Made by a program: the position numbers and the translations under genes. Under the pieces are notes generated by a model. The model made no database searches. It saw only the letters and a list, made by a program, of their open reading frames with translations, and had not been told where the DNA came from. Of a stretch of 64,000 nucleotides of DNA, positions 8,939 to 18,083 are shown piece by piece. Numbering within the stretch: position 1 is the stretch's first letter; every line of letters starts with the position of its first letter. Source of the stretch: JBCFAY01 sp038562375 (GTDB lineage Bacteria; Bacillota; Clostridia; Christensenellales; CAG-138); NCBI GenBank assembly GCA_038562375.1, contig JBCFAY010000003.1, positions 120,768 to 184,767 on the forward strand, read 5' to 3'.

Positions 8939-9308
8939 GTGGAGCTTACGCATCCCTGCCTGTTGGGAGCCGAGGTGCCGCTGTGAACGGCAGACGGTGC
9001 GGGGCGGTTTTTGATTCTTCGGGCGAATATGCTATAATCAACGAAAGTTCTTGTATTTTGCCTAAGAAACTGCTTCAATATCCATATGTATTTGTGGATT
9101 GCAGCTTAGTGCTCGCTGGTATCATCGGTGTGTTTGCGAAGCTGTATCTGTCGGCACGAAAGCGGTTTCATTCCGGACGGCGAATTTCGCGCTTTGCGGG
9201 TACGGGTTGCGGGTTTGCTCGAAATCCCTCAGGGGGGGACTGTTTCCTGTCGATCATGAACGCGCCGGCCGAAAAATGCGGATTATTTGAAATTAGGAGG
9301 AGAAGGAT
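8939..9308. other. Intergenic stretch Mch-like to GntR gene
   Basis: No gene is seen. A promoter-like pair at 9011-9038 and a strong ribosome site AGGAGGAGAAGG ahead of 9309 are the only signals found. Confidence 0.6.
9011..9038 (+). promoter_or_regulatory. Putative promoter of the GntR regulator gene
   Basis: TTGATT (9011-9016), a 16-base spacer and a perfect TATAAT (9033-9038), about 270 bases before the GntR gene. It implies the regulator is transcribed separately from the transporter operon. Confidence 0.55.
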
Positions 9309-9980
9309 TTGCAGCTGTCGCAAAAAAAACTCGATTTTGCGAACAAGCGTGATTTGGTTTATATAACGCTGAGGGATCAGATTGTGCTGGGGCACTTAAA
9401 ACCAAGTCAGCGGATGAGCGCGTCTGAAGTAGCGGAGCAGATGGGGGTCAGCCGTACTCCTGTCAACACGGCTCTGCGCATACTGGAGGAGCAGGGCTTT
9501 GTTACGGTTCTTCCCAATATCGGGTTTGAGATCAAATCCTACAGCTGGGAAGAAATCGAAGAGATGATGAGCATCCGCCTGGCCCTGGAGCGTCTGGCGG
9601 TCACGTGGTCGATGGCGCGCGGATTCGGCCAATGGGCCGACGGGCTGAAACGCCTGTCGCAGAGGATGAGGCAGACCGTGATTTCCCGCGATAAGGAAGC
9701 GTATTATCATGCAAATCAGGACTTCCATAATACGCTCTACCAGTCCGCTTCAGCGGCAAGGCTTTTGGAGCTGCACAACAGGATCTGGGATTACGAGGGT
9801 TGGTATTCCGCACGGATGCATGAGTCGACGGCGGAATTATTGACGCTGTGCGACGATCATGACGAGCTGCTTATTTTGATGGAGCGCGGCGACGAAGAGA
9901 AGGCGCTTTCCGTTGTGAATACGCATGTCGGTCACTGCCTGCAGCTCCTCAAAGAAAATATTTCTTTTATGAACGGCTGA
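9309..9980 (+). CDS. GntR-family transcriptional regulator (FadR/FCD subgroup)
   Basis: DNA-binding one-component regulator of 223 residues. The N-terminal winged helix-turn-helix contains MSASEVAEQMGVSRTPVNTA and ALRILEEQGFVTVLPNIGF, the GntR signature. The C-terminal all-helical half (SWEEIEEMMSIRLALERLAV, then HxxFHNTLY and HLHIWDYE-like segments) matches the ligand-binding FCD domain. The start is TTG 9309, eight bases after AGGAGG; no ATG is close. It is the last gene of the block between recA and rny, and is the obvious candidate to control the importer and Mch-like genes in response to their substrate. Confidence 0.88.
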   Translation: MQLSQKKLDFANKRDLVYITLRDQIVLGHLKPSQRMSASEVAEQMGVSRTPVNTALRILEEQGFVTVLPNIGFEIKSYSWEEIEEMMSIRLALERLAVTWSMARGFGQWADGLKRLSQRMRQTVISRDKEAYYHANQDFHNTLYQSASAARLLELHNRIWDYEGWYSARMHESTAELLTLCDDHDELLILMERGDEEKALSVVNTHVGHCLQLLKENISFMNG

Positions 9981-10150
9981 GGCATGGGGCGATCGGCGCA
10001 CCGCCTGTCGGTTATTATTGGTTGGGTGCGTACGGCTTCTGAAAGCAGAGGTTTTTAAGATTATGCCATATCATCTGCTTGCGCAAAAAGGATGAGAACC
10101 CGTACTTTTATGCAGAATAATCCTAAAAGCAACCGTAAAACCGTATCGGA

Positions 10151-10179
10151 GTCAAGGATCCTTGCGCTGGATTCTTGAC
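10151..10179. repeat. Imperfect inverted repeat before the rny promoter
   Basis: GTCAAGGATCC and GGATTCTTGAC form an 11-base stem with one mismatch, overlapping the -35 hexamer of the rny promoter. It could be an operator or a weak terminator of upstream transcription; it has no T-tract. Confidence 0.3.
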
Positions 10180-10203
10180 TTTTGTTCATAGAAGGTTTAC
10201 AAT
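10175..10203 (+). promoter_or_regulatory. Putative rny promoter
   Basis: TTGACT (10175-10180), 17-base spacer, TACAAT (10198-10203), about 115 bases upstream of the rny start codon. Confidence 0.6.
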
Positions 10204-10316
10204 GTTCGTTGAGTTATATCATCGCTTTGAAGTATATTCATAATGCCGCGTGTTATAAATATACGGAATGCTTACTCGATAAGCTCTTTATAGATATTGG
10301 AGGTGTTTGTAACCCA

Positions 10317-11861
10317 GTGAGCGATATTATCATACCCATTATCGTTGGTATTGTGACTTTAGCGATTGGCGCTTTCGTAGGATATTATTACAGACGAAAC
10401 ATTGCCGAGGCGAAGATCGCCAAAGCTGAAGATGCTGTTAAAAAGATGATAGACGATGCCCAGAAGCGCGCGGAGGCACTGAAAAAGGAAACGATACTCG
10501 AAGCAAAGGAAGAGATCTTTAAGAGCAGGGCCGATTACGAACGCGAACAACGGGACAGGAGGGCGGAGCTTCAGCGCACGGAGCGCAGATTGCTGCAGCG
10601 CGAGGAGTTGCTCGATAAAAAGCTCGACAGCCTGGATCAGAGAGAGGAAGCGCTCGTTAAGCGCATCAAGGAAACAGAGGTAATGGAAGCCTCCATCAGC
10701 GAGCTGCATGAGAAACAGCTCCGCGAGCTTGAAACGATTTCCGGGCTTTCCATGGACGAGGCAAGGACGATTCTTCTGAGCAACGTCGAGCGCGACGCAA
10801 GGCATGACGCGGCCATTATGCTCCGCGATATCGAGGCGAAGACGAAGGACGAAGCGGACAGGCGCGCGAGAAACATCGTATCTTTGGCGATTCAGCGCTG
10901 CGCAGCCGACCACGTCGCGGAGACCACCGTTTCGGTGGTGCCGCTGCCCAACGACGAGATGAAGGGCCGTATCATCGGCCGTGAAGGACGAAATATCCGC
11001 ACGCTGGAAACCGCGACGGGCGTCGATTTAATCATCGACGATACGCCCGAGGCCGTAATCCTCTCCGGATTTGATCCTGTGCGCAGGGAGGTCGCGCGCA
11101 TCGCGCTCGAGAAGCTGATCCTGGACGGACGCATCCATCCTGCCCGCATCGAAGAGATGGTGGAGAAGGCGCGCAAGGAGGTCGACACGCAGATCCGTGA
11201 GGCGGGCGAGCAGGCGATTTTCCAGGTTGGAATCCACGGCCTGCATCATGAACTCGTCAGGCTGCTCGGCAGGCTCAAGTTCCGCACAAGCTACGGGCAG
11301 AACGTTTTGAAGCACTCGATCGAGGTATCGCACCTCGCGGGCATCATGGCGTCCGAGATCGGCGCGAACGTAGCGCTCGCGAAAAGGGGCGGCTTGCTCC
11401 ACGATATCGGAAAAGCGGTCGATCATGAGGTCGAGGGCCCGCACATCCAGATCGGCGCCGACCTTGCGAAGAAGTACCGTGAGAACAATCAGGTCATCCA
11501 CTGCATCATGGCGCACCACGGCGACGTGGAGCCGAATTCGGTCGAAGCGGTGCTTGTACAGGCGGCGGACGCAATTTCCGCGGCACGCCCGGGCGCACGG
11601 CGCGAAACGCTCGAGAACTACATCAAGCGCCTCGAAAAGCTCGAGGAGATCGCCAACTCGTTCGAGGGCGTGGATAAATCCTTTGCGATTCAGGCGGGCC
11701 GCGAGGTACGAATCATCGTTAAGCCTGAAAACGTCAACGATGCGGACACGATCATCATGGCGAAGGATATCGTCAAGCGCATTGAGAGCGAGCTGGACTA
11801 TCCCGGCCAGATCAAGGTGAATGTCATCCGCGAAACGCGAGCGGTAGAGTTCGCAAAATAA
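10317..11861 (+). CDS. rny: Ribonuclease Y
   Basis: Membrane-anchored endoribonuclease that starts mRNA decay in Bacillota. Domains in order are an N-terminal transmembrane helix (VSDIIIPIIVGIVTLAIGAF), a long charged coiled coil, a KH domain (GRIIGREGRNIRTLE), and an HD domain with HSIEVSHLAGIMA and LLHDIGKAVDHE. The frame extends upstream to 10182, but GTG 10317 gives a protein of 514 residues, the standard RNase Y length, beginning directly with the membrane helix. GGAGGTG lies upstream, though the spacing of about 13 bases is long. A perfect terminator hairpin follows. Confidence 0.95.
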   Translation: MSDIIIPIIVGIVTLAIGAFVGYYYRRNIAEAKIAKAEDAVKKMIDDAQKRAEALKKETILEAKEEIFKSRADYEREQRDRRAELQRTERRLLQREELLDKKLDSLDQREEALVKRIKETEVMEASISELHEKQLRELETISGLSMDEARTILLSNVERDARHDAAIMLRDIEAKTKDEADRRARNIVSLAIQRCAADHVAETTVSVVPLPNDEMKGRIIGREGRNIRTLETATGVDLIIDDTPEAVILSGFDPVRREVARIALEKLILDGRIHPARIEEMVEKARKEVDTQIREAGEQAIFQVGIHGLHHELVRLLGRLKFRTSYGQNVLKHSIEVSHLAGIMASEIGANVALAKRGGLLHDIGKAVDHEVEGPHIQIGADLAKKYRENNQVIHCIMAHHGDVEPNSVEAVLVQAADAISAARPGARRETLENYIKRLEKLEEIANSFEGVDKSFAIQAGREVRIIVKPENVNDADTIIMAKDIVKRIESELDYPGQIKVNVIRETRAVEFAK

Positions 11862-11879
11862 ATACAATCCACCGACTGC

Positions 11880-11912
11880 AAATAAGGATATGCGCAAGCA
11901 TATCCTTATTTT
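11880..11912 (+). terminator. Terminator after rny
   Basis: AAATAAGGATATGC and GCATATCCTTATTT form a perfect 14-base stem around a GCAA tetraloop, running into TTTT. The dipeptidase ribosome site begins immediately after it. Confidence 0.75.
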
Positions 11913-11934
11913 ACAGAACGGTAGGAGGCGCAGT

Positions 11935-12867
11935 ATGGATCAGTTTCCGATGGCGGACGCGCATTGCGATTTTTTATATTATATGGTGACCGAAGGCTGC
12001 GATATCGGCACGCTTACCCCTCCCCAGGTGATCTATCTGCCTTACCTGCAGCGCGGCGGCGTGGCGATGCAGTTTTTCGCGGTTTGGATCGATACCGATA
12101 TGCGCATGTCCTATGTGCAGCAGTGTCTCGATATGATCGACGCCTATTATGTGATGCACGATCGCCATCCGGAGCTGACGCCGTTCTCGAAGGGATTCGA
12201 TCCCGCGTCCGGTAAAATAGCGACGGTATTGACAATAGAGGGCGGGGAGGCCATCGAGGGAAGGATAGAGAACCTGCGCAATTACTACAGGCTCGGCGTA
12301 CGGGCGATGAGCCTGACGTGGAACGAGACCAACGAACTTGCCGCGCCGGCCATGCGCCGCGACAACAAAGGTCTGACCAAGCTCGGCAGGCGCGTTATAC
12401 GCGAAATGTGCGACATTGGGATGGCGGTCGACGTCGCGCACCTAAGCGACGCGGGCATCGAGGATGTGCTCGAAATCGCCACGCGCCCGATTTTCGCGTC
12501 CCACTCCAACGCTCGGGCGGTATGCGAGCACAAACGCTCCCTCCCGGATTATTTGATCAAGAGCATCGCCGATCAGGGCGGAGTCATCGGCATCAATTTC
12601 TATCATAAGCAGCTTTGCTCCGGAAGGTCCGCGCGCATCAGCGATATCGCGGATCACATCATGCATGTGGTCGAGGTCGGCGGGATACAAGCGGCCGCTA
12701 TCGGCTCGGATTTTAACGGTATGGTGATCTATCCCGAGGATATGCCCAACAGTTCTTATTTGCCGAGCCTAGCCGCGGAGCTAATTTCCCGCGGCCTAAC
12801 CCCGGAACAGGTGCGCATGGTGACCTACGAAAACCTCGCGAACTACATCGGACAGTTTTACGAATAA
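11935..12867 (+). CDS. Membrane dipeptidase (peptidase family M19)
   Basis: Zinc-dependent dipeptidase of the renal dipeptidase family, cleaving dipeptides and sometimes D-amino-acid dipeptides. Metal ligands are recognisable: DAHCD near the N-terminus, TIEGGEA (bridging Glu), VAHLSDAG and FASHSNARAV (His pair), and IGSDFNG. The length of 310 residues is normal for bacterial members; there is no signal peptide, so it is cytosolic. GTAGGAGG precedes ATG 11935; an upstream ATG at 11890 lies inside the rny terminator and is rejected. A terminator follows within two bases. Confidence 0.92.
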   Translation: MDQFPMADAHCDFLYYMVTEGCDIGTLTPPQVIYLPYLQRGGVAMQFFAVWIDTDMRMSYVQQCLDMIDAYYVMHDRHPELTPFSKGFDPASGKIATVLTIEGGEAIEGRIENLRNYYRLGVRAMSLTWNETNELAAPAMRRDNKGLTKLGRRVIREMCDIGMAVDVAHLSDAGIEDVLEIATRPIFASHSNARAVCEHKRSLPDYLIKSIADQGGVIGINFYHKQLCSGRSARISDIADHIMHVVEVGGIQAAAIGSDFNGMVIYPEDMPNSSYLPSLAAELISRGLTPEQVRMVTYENLANYIGQFYE

Positions 12868-12868
12868 T

Positions 12869-12905
12869 AAAGCCGCAACGGGAAAGTACCCCTGCGGCTT
12901 TTCCT
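12869..12905 (+). terminator. Terminator after M19 dipeptidase
   Basis: AAAGCCGCA and TGCGGCTTT pair, with an inner GGG/CCC extension, followed by TTCCTTT. Confidence 0.7.
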
Positions 12906-12942
12906 TTGTATATTTTGGTGAAAATGAGGATCTATCGCGGAC

Positions 12943-12976
12943 AAAAAAACACCGCAATCCCCAAGAGGTTTGCGGT
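12943..12976 (-). terminator. Terminator of tRNA-Trp
   Basis: On the minus strand ACCGCAA and TTGCGGT form a stem followed by GTTTTTTT, directly downstream of the tRNA. Confidence 0.7.
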
Positions 12977-12992
12977 ATGGGTTTTCTTTGTC

Positions 12993-13066
12993 TGGCAGGG
13001 GCAGAAGGACTCGAACCCTCAAGAACGGTTTTGGAGACCGCTATGTTACCATTACATCATGCCCCT
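12993..13066 (-). tRNA. tRNA-Trp (anticodon CCA)
   Basis: A seven-base acceptor pair AGGGGCA/TGCCCCT, discriminator G and encoded CCA. The anticodon loop CTCCAAA gives CCA. The T-arm contains GGTTCGAGTCC. It is a single-gene unit with its own terminator. Confidence 0.95.
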
Positions 13067-13217
13067 TTGAAGCCAACGACGTAATTATAGCATTGAGCTT
13101 GGTGTGTGTCAATTCATACTTGCTATGGTACGCTGCTATAAAATCTCGCGTCTTGGTACCAAAATACTGCGCAAAATGGTACAATATTCTGAAGCAAACG
13201 CTTTGAGAGGTATTCCG

Positions 13218-16200
13218 ATGAATAAGCAGCGCTGCGCACAGATTGAGAATGAATTCCTGCGGCATATGGTGGAAAAAAGCCTGCTCGCAAGGCTCAAGAG
13301 AACGCGAACGGTCATTCTGCACCTAATAGACGCAGGGGCGCTTGCCGAGCAAATCTATTCCATGAAACAGGGCAAACGGGCCGAACCCGGCATGGTGCTT
13401 GTGATCTGCCACGGGGTGATGGAGAATTTGAGCGCTGCTCCCGAGGAAGGTTGGCTCAAAGCCATCTATTCCTATCTCAAGAGCCGCATGTATCCCGAAA
13501 CATGGACGGTGGAGTACGACGGTGCCAGGGAAGCCGCTTACTTGTTCTATATCCGCGCCCTGGAATTCTTCCTTAAGATCGAACCCGAGTGCGTCGCCTT
13601 CGATCATTTCACGGATTTCGCTTTTTTGACGGAACAGGAACGCCATAATGCCGCGTTTGTCAAAGAGTACGATCAATTCATGCTCCAGATTGAGCAGAGC
13701 CACGTATACGCGCTGCTGCGCATTGCGAGGATTGCGACGAGAATCGACCTTCTTGCGCACACGGCGGGCGTACATCATATCGCGATGCATGTGGCGCGCT
13801 CGCTCAAGGAAGCCGGAGTACCGGTCGACCTTGCGCTTGTTTCCGCCGCCGCCGCCGGGCACGATTTCGGGAAACTCGGCTGCAGGCTTTCCGAGGAAAG
13901 ACGGACTCCATATCTGCATTATTACTATACCGATCAATGGTTTGAACGCAACGCAATGCCCGCGATCGACCATATTGCGGCGAACCACTCGACTTGGGAT
14001 CTGGAACTTGAGAACCTGCCTGTGGAATCTCTGATCCTCATCTATGCCGATTTTCGCGTTAAGCGGCTTGAGAGCGAGACCGTTCAGGAAATTATGCATG
14101 TTTATTCGCTCGAAGAGGCCTTCGATATCATACTGAACAAGCTCGACAATGTGGACGACGCGAAGAGAAGGCGTTATCGGTATGTATACGCAAAGCTCAA
14201 GGATTTTGAAAGCTATATTTATGCCTGGGGCGTAAAGGAAGACCTTTCCGACGACTCTCTCAACCGCAAAAAGAACGTTATGACCGCGCTGCTGGGCGTG
14301 AACGAGGCGGTCGAACATTGGAAATATGCGGCGATCGATCATAACATTCGGCTTTTGAATAAACTGAGCGGCGAAGTTTCCTTCGGCAACGTTCTGGAGG
14401 CGGCGCGCAGCGAAAAAGACTGGAAGAACACCCGTTCTTATCTAAATATCTTCGAGGAGTACTATTCGTACATGACGCAGCGTCAGAAGCAGATGACGCT
14501 GAGCTTCCTATACGAGCTCTTAATGCACAGCGAAGGCGATATCCAGCGCCAGGCCGCGACGCTGATGGGCAGTTTGATCGTAAGCTATGACGTCGAATAC
14601 CGCAAGGAAATCCCCATGGACGTCAAGCGCACGCCGGAATCGGAAACGAGCCTGTCGCTCTGGCGTTCCTATTTCGAGAGTATGCTTTACCCCGATCATA
14701 AGATCACGGACATGCATAAGTATTACATTCGGGATATGCTCAAGCATGTTCTCAGCACGATACTCGCAAAATGCAAAAGCGAGCACAAGAGCGAATATGC
14801 CGGCGTGTTCCTCGAGCGTTTTTCGAATGCGCAGCTTGAGGACGAGCCTGTGTTCACGCTTCTCGATACGGTCTTAATTATGCCGCTCGATCTTTGCAGC
14901 GCGAGCGATATCGAGCGCATCATGGGTTTTATCGAATCGATAGCCTCCCGCGACTCGCTGGAAATCAAGGCGGGCATATTGCGCTTGATGAGGTATTTCT
15001 TCACGTTTATCGATCCTGTGCATCCGTGCTTACATTTGGCGGATTCCATACTCGATCGGATGGATCTAAACGGCAACGTCAGCCTGGTTTTCCTGAAATA
15101 TGAGATCTACAAGCTTCGAAACGCATCGCCTCAGATGTTGGCGGAGCTGCGCGGCCGGATTGAGGACGGCGGAAAAACCATATCCGCCATATTTCTTGAA
15201 AATATGAAGGCCGCGACCCCTTGGGTGATCAAGGACGTCAACATCGGGCTGATGCTGCGCCTGCTTCACCGCGGGAACGATGCGCAGGGTCTGCATGTCG
15301 CGACGCATCTTTCAAACCTGGTGAAAGTAAGCGAGATGGTTGTCGTTCGCCATCGGGCGGGTACCGCGCTGGTGCAGCTTGCGCCGTTTTTACCGCTCGA
15401 TCAGCGCAACGAGATCGCGATTGAGCTCGCAAAAGGTCTGGAGACGGGCCAGTATGAGTTTTCCAAGTACATTCCAGAGTATCTTGGGGAGTTTTCACTC
15501 TACCTTCACCCGCAGGAGCTCGATGAATTTATCAACGAGCTGACCAAGTTTATTAAAGGCGGCAACGACCGCGCGGCGGCAGTCGCGTTGGATACCATCG
15601 GGATCATGGTACAGGCGTATCCAAAGTACAAGGCGAGGTTCTTAGAGGACGACCAGGTTTACCTGCAGCGCCAGAAGCGTCTGCTCGGGCTTGTGATGTG
15701 CGGGCTGGCGCACTACCACGAGCCGGTGAGCCGCGAGGCCTTCCTCGTGATGGCGAGGCAGATTTTTGCTTCCGAACGGCTCACTTTTGAGGAAAAGAAG
15801 CATATTTTCAGCATCGTCAACAAAAAGATGCTCACGCTGTTGTCCGAAGATCAGGGAAGCGAGCTGCTCTTTTTTAACCATGCGGCTTCTTTGAACCATA
15901 TCTATCGTTTTATCACCGACTGCGCGATGCGATACGGGGAATTCAGCTTCAAGGAAAGCAGAAAGGTCGCTTATTTCCCCGGAACGTTCGATCCGTTTTC
16001 CCTGGGGCATAAGGGCATTGTGCGCGAGATCCGCAGCCTGAACTTCGATGTTTATCTCGCTTTGGACGAGTTTTCGTGGTCGAAGAAGACGCAGCCGCGC
16101 ATGATCCGCCGCAAGATCGTGAATATGTCCGTCGCCGACGAGTTTGGGGTTTATCTATTCCCGGATGACGAACCTGTCAATCTCTCGAATCTATCGGATC

Positions 16201-18080
16201 TTAAGCGTCTTAAGCAGCTGTTCAAACCGATCGCCCCGTATGTTGTGGTAGGAAGCGACGTCATACTCAACGCTTCCTCCTATGTGGTGAAGCCCGAACG
16301 CGGATCCGTCCATCATTTTAACCATATCATATTCAAGCGTGATACGCAGGAAAACGAGGAACAGCAGCGCGAAAACGATCACCTGATCGCGGAGCGTGTG
16401 CCCGGCGACAGGATAAGCCTTGAGCTGCCGACATATCTTGAGGATGTCAGCTCCTCGAGGATCCGCGAGAATATCGATCTGAACCGGGATATTTCCAACC
16501 TGATCGATCCTGTCGCGCAGAAATTCATCTACGACAACAGCCTGTACCTGCGCGAGCCGCAGTATAAGCCGGTGCTGTATGCGGATACCATTCGCTTTGA
16601 GGTGCATACCTCCGTTCCTGAGGCGGTGATCGCGTCCCTCGCGCCGGTGTTCTCAAGGGGCGTTCCTCCGAACATCGCCAACACGCTTCGAAGGAAGGAT
16701 ACCAAGCTCATCATCTCCTACGACGGCGACAATAAGAAGCCGATAGGATTTCTCAGCTTCTATCCGATCAGCACGGCGGATCTGTACGATGAGTTTAAAA
16801 GCAGCGAGCTTGCGAATTATGTCCGCAACAATACGTCCGGCAAGATGGTGGTTATCACCGCGCTTGCGGCAACGGAACTGCCTTCCGCCGAAGAGGACTG
16901 CCAGCTTCTATTGACCGAAGCGCTGGCCGCTTGCTTAAAGGAAGACTATACCTACGCGATTTACGCGGATGCACGCGGAACGCTAACGCCGCATGTGCTG
17001 GCGGTGCTGCAGCGGCAGGGTTTTATAAAGACGCCTGTGGGACACGGCGCGTCGCAGGTCTATGTTGCCGATATGAAATTCCCGCTCGTATTGCTGCGCG
17101 ATGTGGACACGTTCATCAAGGAACCTTTAAAAAGCAATCCGCGCGTGATGCGCGCCCTCGATGAGGCGCATTATCGTATGCAGCTTGCGTTGACGCATCT
17201 TTATCCGGGCAACCTTGTGCTGTCGTTCCACTCCAAGGTGATGAACACGCAGCTCATGGATCGGATCACCGCGCACAACAAGGTTCCAAACGCGCCCACC
17301 CCGGTCCGCAATCTCGGAAAATGCATGTGCGTGCCCTATGGAAAGATACTTCGCGGCATCGCGATCCCCAATACCGTCACAAAGACATTGCACGTTGAAA
17401 AGGTCTACGACAGCGAAGCGAGAAACTTCCGCGTTACGAACTATCCGTTTTATTCGCCGCTGATGACGCAGATTCAGACCATCAAATCCTTCGAGCGGCC
17501 CGTCATCCTCGTCGACGATCTGCTCCACAAGGGATATCGCATCCGCGAGCTCGATCCTCTTTTCAAACAGGCGGAACTGAACATCGAGAAACTGATCGTG
17601 GGCGTTCTTTCCGCACGCGGAAAGGATCTCATGTCGATACAGAACCGCGAGGTGGAGAGCGTCTATTTCCTGCCGAACGTGCGCATGTGGTTCTCCGAAG
17701 CAAATTTGTATCCGTTTATCGGCGGCGATTCGGCGGACAACAGCTCGGTCGACAACCTTGGCATCATCTCCTCGCTGACCCTGACGCTGCCGTATGTCGT
17801 TCCGAGGTTTATCAAAGGGTGCGATTTTGAAACGCTGCTCGATCTGTCCATGGTCTGCTTAAATAACTCCCTCGAGGTGCTTCTTGCGCTTGAGAAGGCT
17901 TACCGGGAGCAGTTTGAGAGGAACCTGACCTTGAATCGGCTCGGTGAAGTTTTGATCTCGCCGCGCAGGATCGATAAGGGAAACTGCATGGTCTATGACG
18001 GAACCCTGGCCGCGTCAACCTATCTCAAAAACGATATTAAACAGCTTTCAAGACTTGATCGCAGGCCCAAGAAGGAGTAA
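13218..18080 (+). CDS. Giant multidomain protein: HD + helical repeats + NadD-like + GNAT-like + PRTase-like
   Basis: A 1,620-residue cytosolic protein, far longer than any single family it contains. At about 185-280 an HD phosphohydrolase domain shows VHHIAMH, HDFGKLG, NHSTW and YADFRVKR. At about 290-900 there is a mostly helical stretch, possibly HEAT-like. At about 915-1100 a nucleotidylyltransferase resembles NadD, with FPGTFDPFSLGHKG (the usual HxGH reads SLGH) and SSSRIRENI. At about 1124-1280 a GNAT-like segment contains PIGFLSFYPI. At about 1330-1560 a phosphoribosyltransferase-like part contains VILVDDLLHKGYR. ATG 13218 follows GAGAGGT; 38 upstream codons are in frame but lack a site. 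The next gene starts three bases after the stop. The combination suggests NAD or nucleotide metabolism; the role is unknown. Confidence 0.75.
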   Translation: MNKQRCAQIENEFLRHMVEKSLLARLKRTRTVILHLIDAGALAEQIYSMKQGKRAEPGMVLVICHGVMENLSAAPEEGWLKAIYSYLKSRMYPETWTVEYDGAREAAYLFYIRALEFFLKIEPECVAFDHFTDFAFLTEQERHNAAFVKEYDQFMLQIEQSHVYALLRIARIATRIDLLAHTAGVHHIAMHVARSLKEAGVPVDLALVSAAAAGHDFGKLGCRLSEERRTPYLHYYYTDQWFERNAMPAIDHIAANHSTWDLELENLPVESLILIYADFRVKRLESETVQEIMHVYSLEEAFDIILNKLDNVDDAKRRRYRYVYAKLKDFESYIYAWGVKEDLSDDSLNRKKNVMTALLGVNEAVEHWKYAAIDHNIRLLNKLSGEVSFGNVLEAARSEKDWKNTRSYLNIFEEYYSYMTQRQKQMTLSFLYELLMHSEGDIQRQAATLMGSLIVSYDVEYRKEIPMDVKRTPESETSLSLWRSYFESMLYPDHKITDMHKYYIRDMLKHVLSTILAKCKSEHKSEYAGVFLERFSNAQLEDEPVFTLLDTVLIMPLDLCSASDIERIMGFIESIASRDSLEIKAGILRLMRYFFTFIDPVHPCLHLADSILDRMDLNGNVSLVFLKYEIYKLRNASPQMLAELRGRIEDGGKTISAIFLENMKAATPWVIKDVNIGLMLRLLHRGNDAQGLHVATHLSNLVKVSEMVVVRHRAGTALVQLAPFLPLDQRNEIAIELAKGLETGQYEFSKYIPEYLGEFSLYLHPQELDEFINELTKFIKGGNDRAAAVALDTIGIMVQAYPKYKARFLEDDQVYLQRQKRLLGLVMCGLAHYHEPVSREAFLVMARQIFASERLTFEEKKHIFSIVNKKMLTLLSEDQGSELLFFNHAASLNHIYRFITDCAMRYGEFSFKESRKVAYFPGTFDPFSLGHKGIVREIRSLNFDVYLALDEFSWSKKTQPRMIRRKIVNMSVADEFGVYLFPDDEPVNLSNLSDLKRLKQLFKPIAPYVVVGSDVILNASSYVVKPERGSVHHFNHIIFKRDTQENEEQQRENDHLIAERVPGDRISLELPTYLEDVSSSRIRENIDLNRDISNLIDPVAQKFIYDNSLYLREPQYKPVLYADTIRFEVHTSVPEAVIASLAPVFSRGVPPNIANTLRRKDTKLIISYDGDNKKPIGFLSFYPISTADLYDEFKSSELANYVRNNTSGKMVVITALAATELPSAEEDCQLLLTEALAACLKEDYTYAIYADARGTLTPHVLAVLQRQGFIKTPVGHGASQVYVADMKFPLVLLRDVDTFIKEPLKSNPRVMRALDEAHYRMQLALTHLYPGNLVLSFHSKVMNTQLMDRITAHNKVPNAPTPVRNLGKCMCVPYGKILRGIAIPNTVTKTLHVEKVYDSEARNFRVTNYPFYSPLMTQIQTIKSFERPVILVDDLLHKGYRIRELDPLFKQAELNIEKLIVGVLSARGKDLMSIQNREVESVYFLPNVRMWFSEANLYPFIGGDSADNSSVDNLGIISSLTLTLPYVVPRFIKGCDFETLLDLSMVCLNNSLEVLLALEKAYREQFERNLTLNRLGEVLISPRRIDKGNCMVYDGTLAASTYLKNDIKQLSRLDRRPKKE

Positions 18081-18083
18081 GCT

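Noticed and set aside
13104..13217. 38-codon upstream extension of the giant protein
   Set aside because: Overlaps the tRNA-Trp promoter side, lacks a ribosome site, and ATG 13218 has one.
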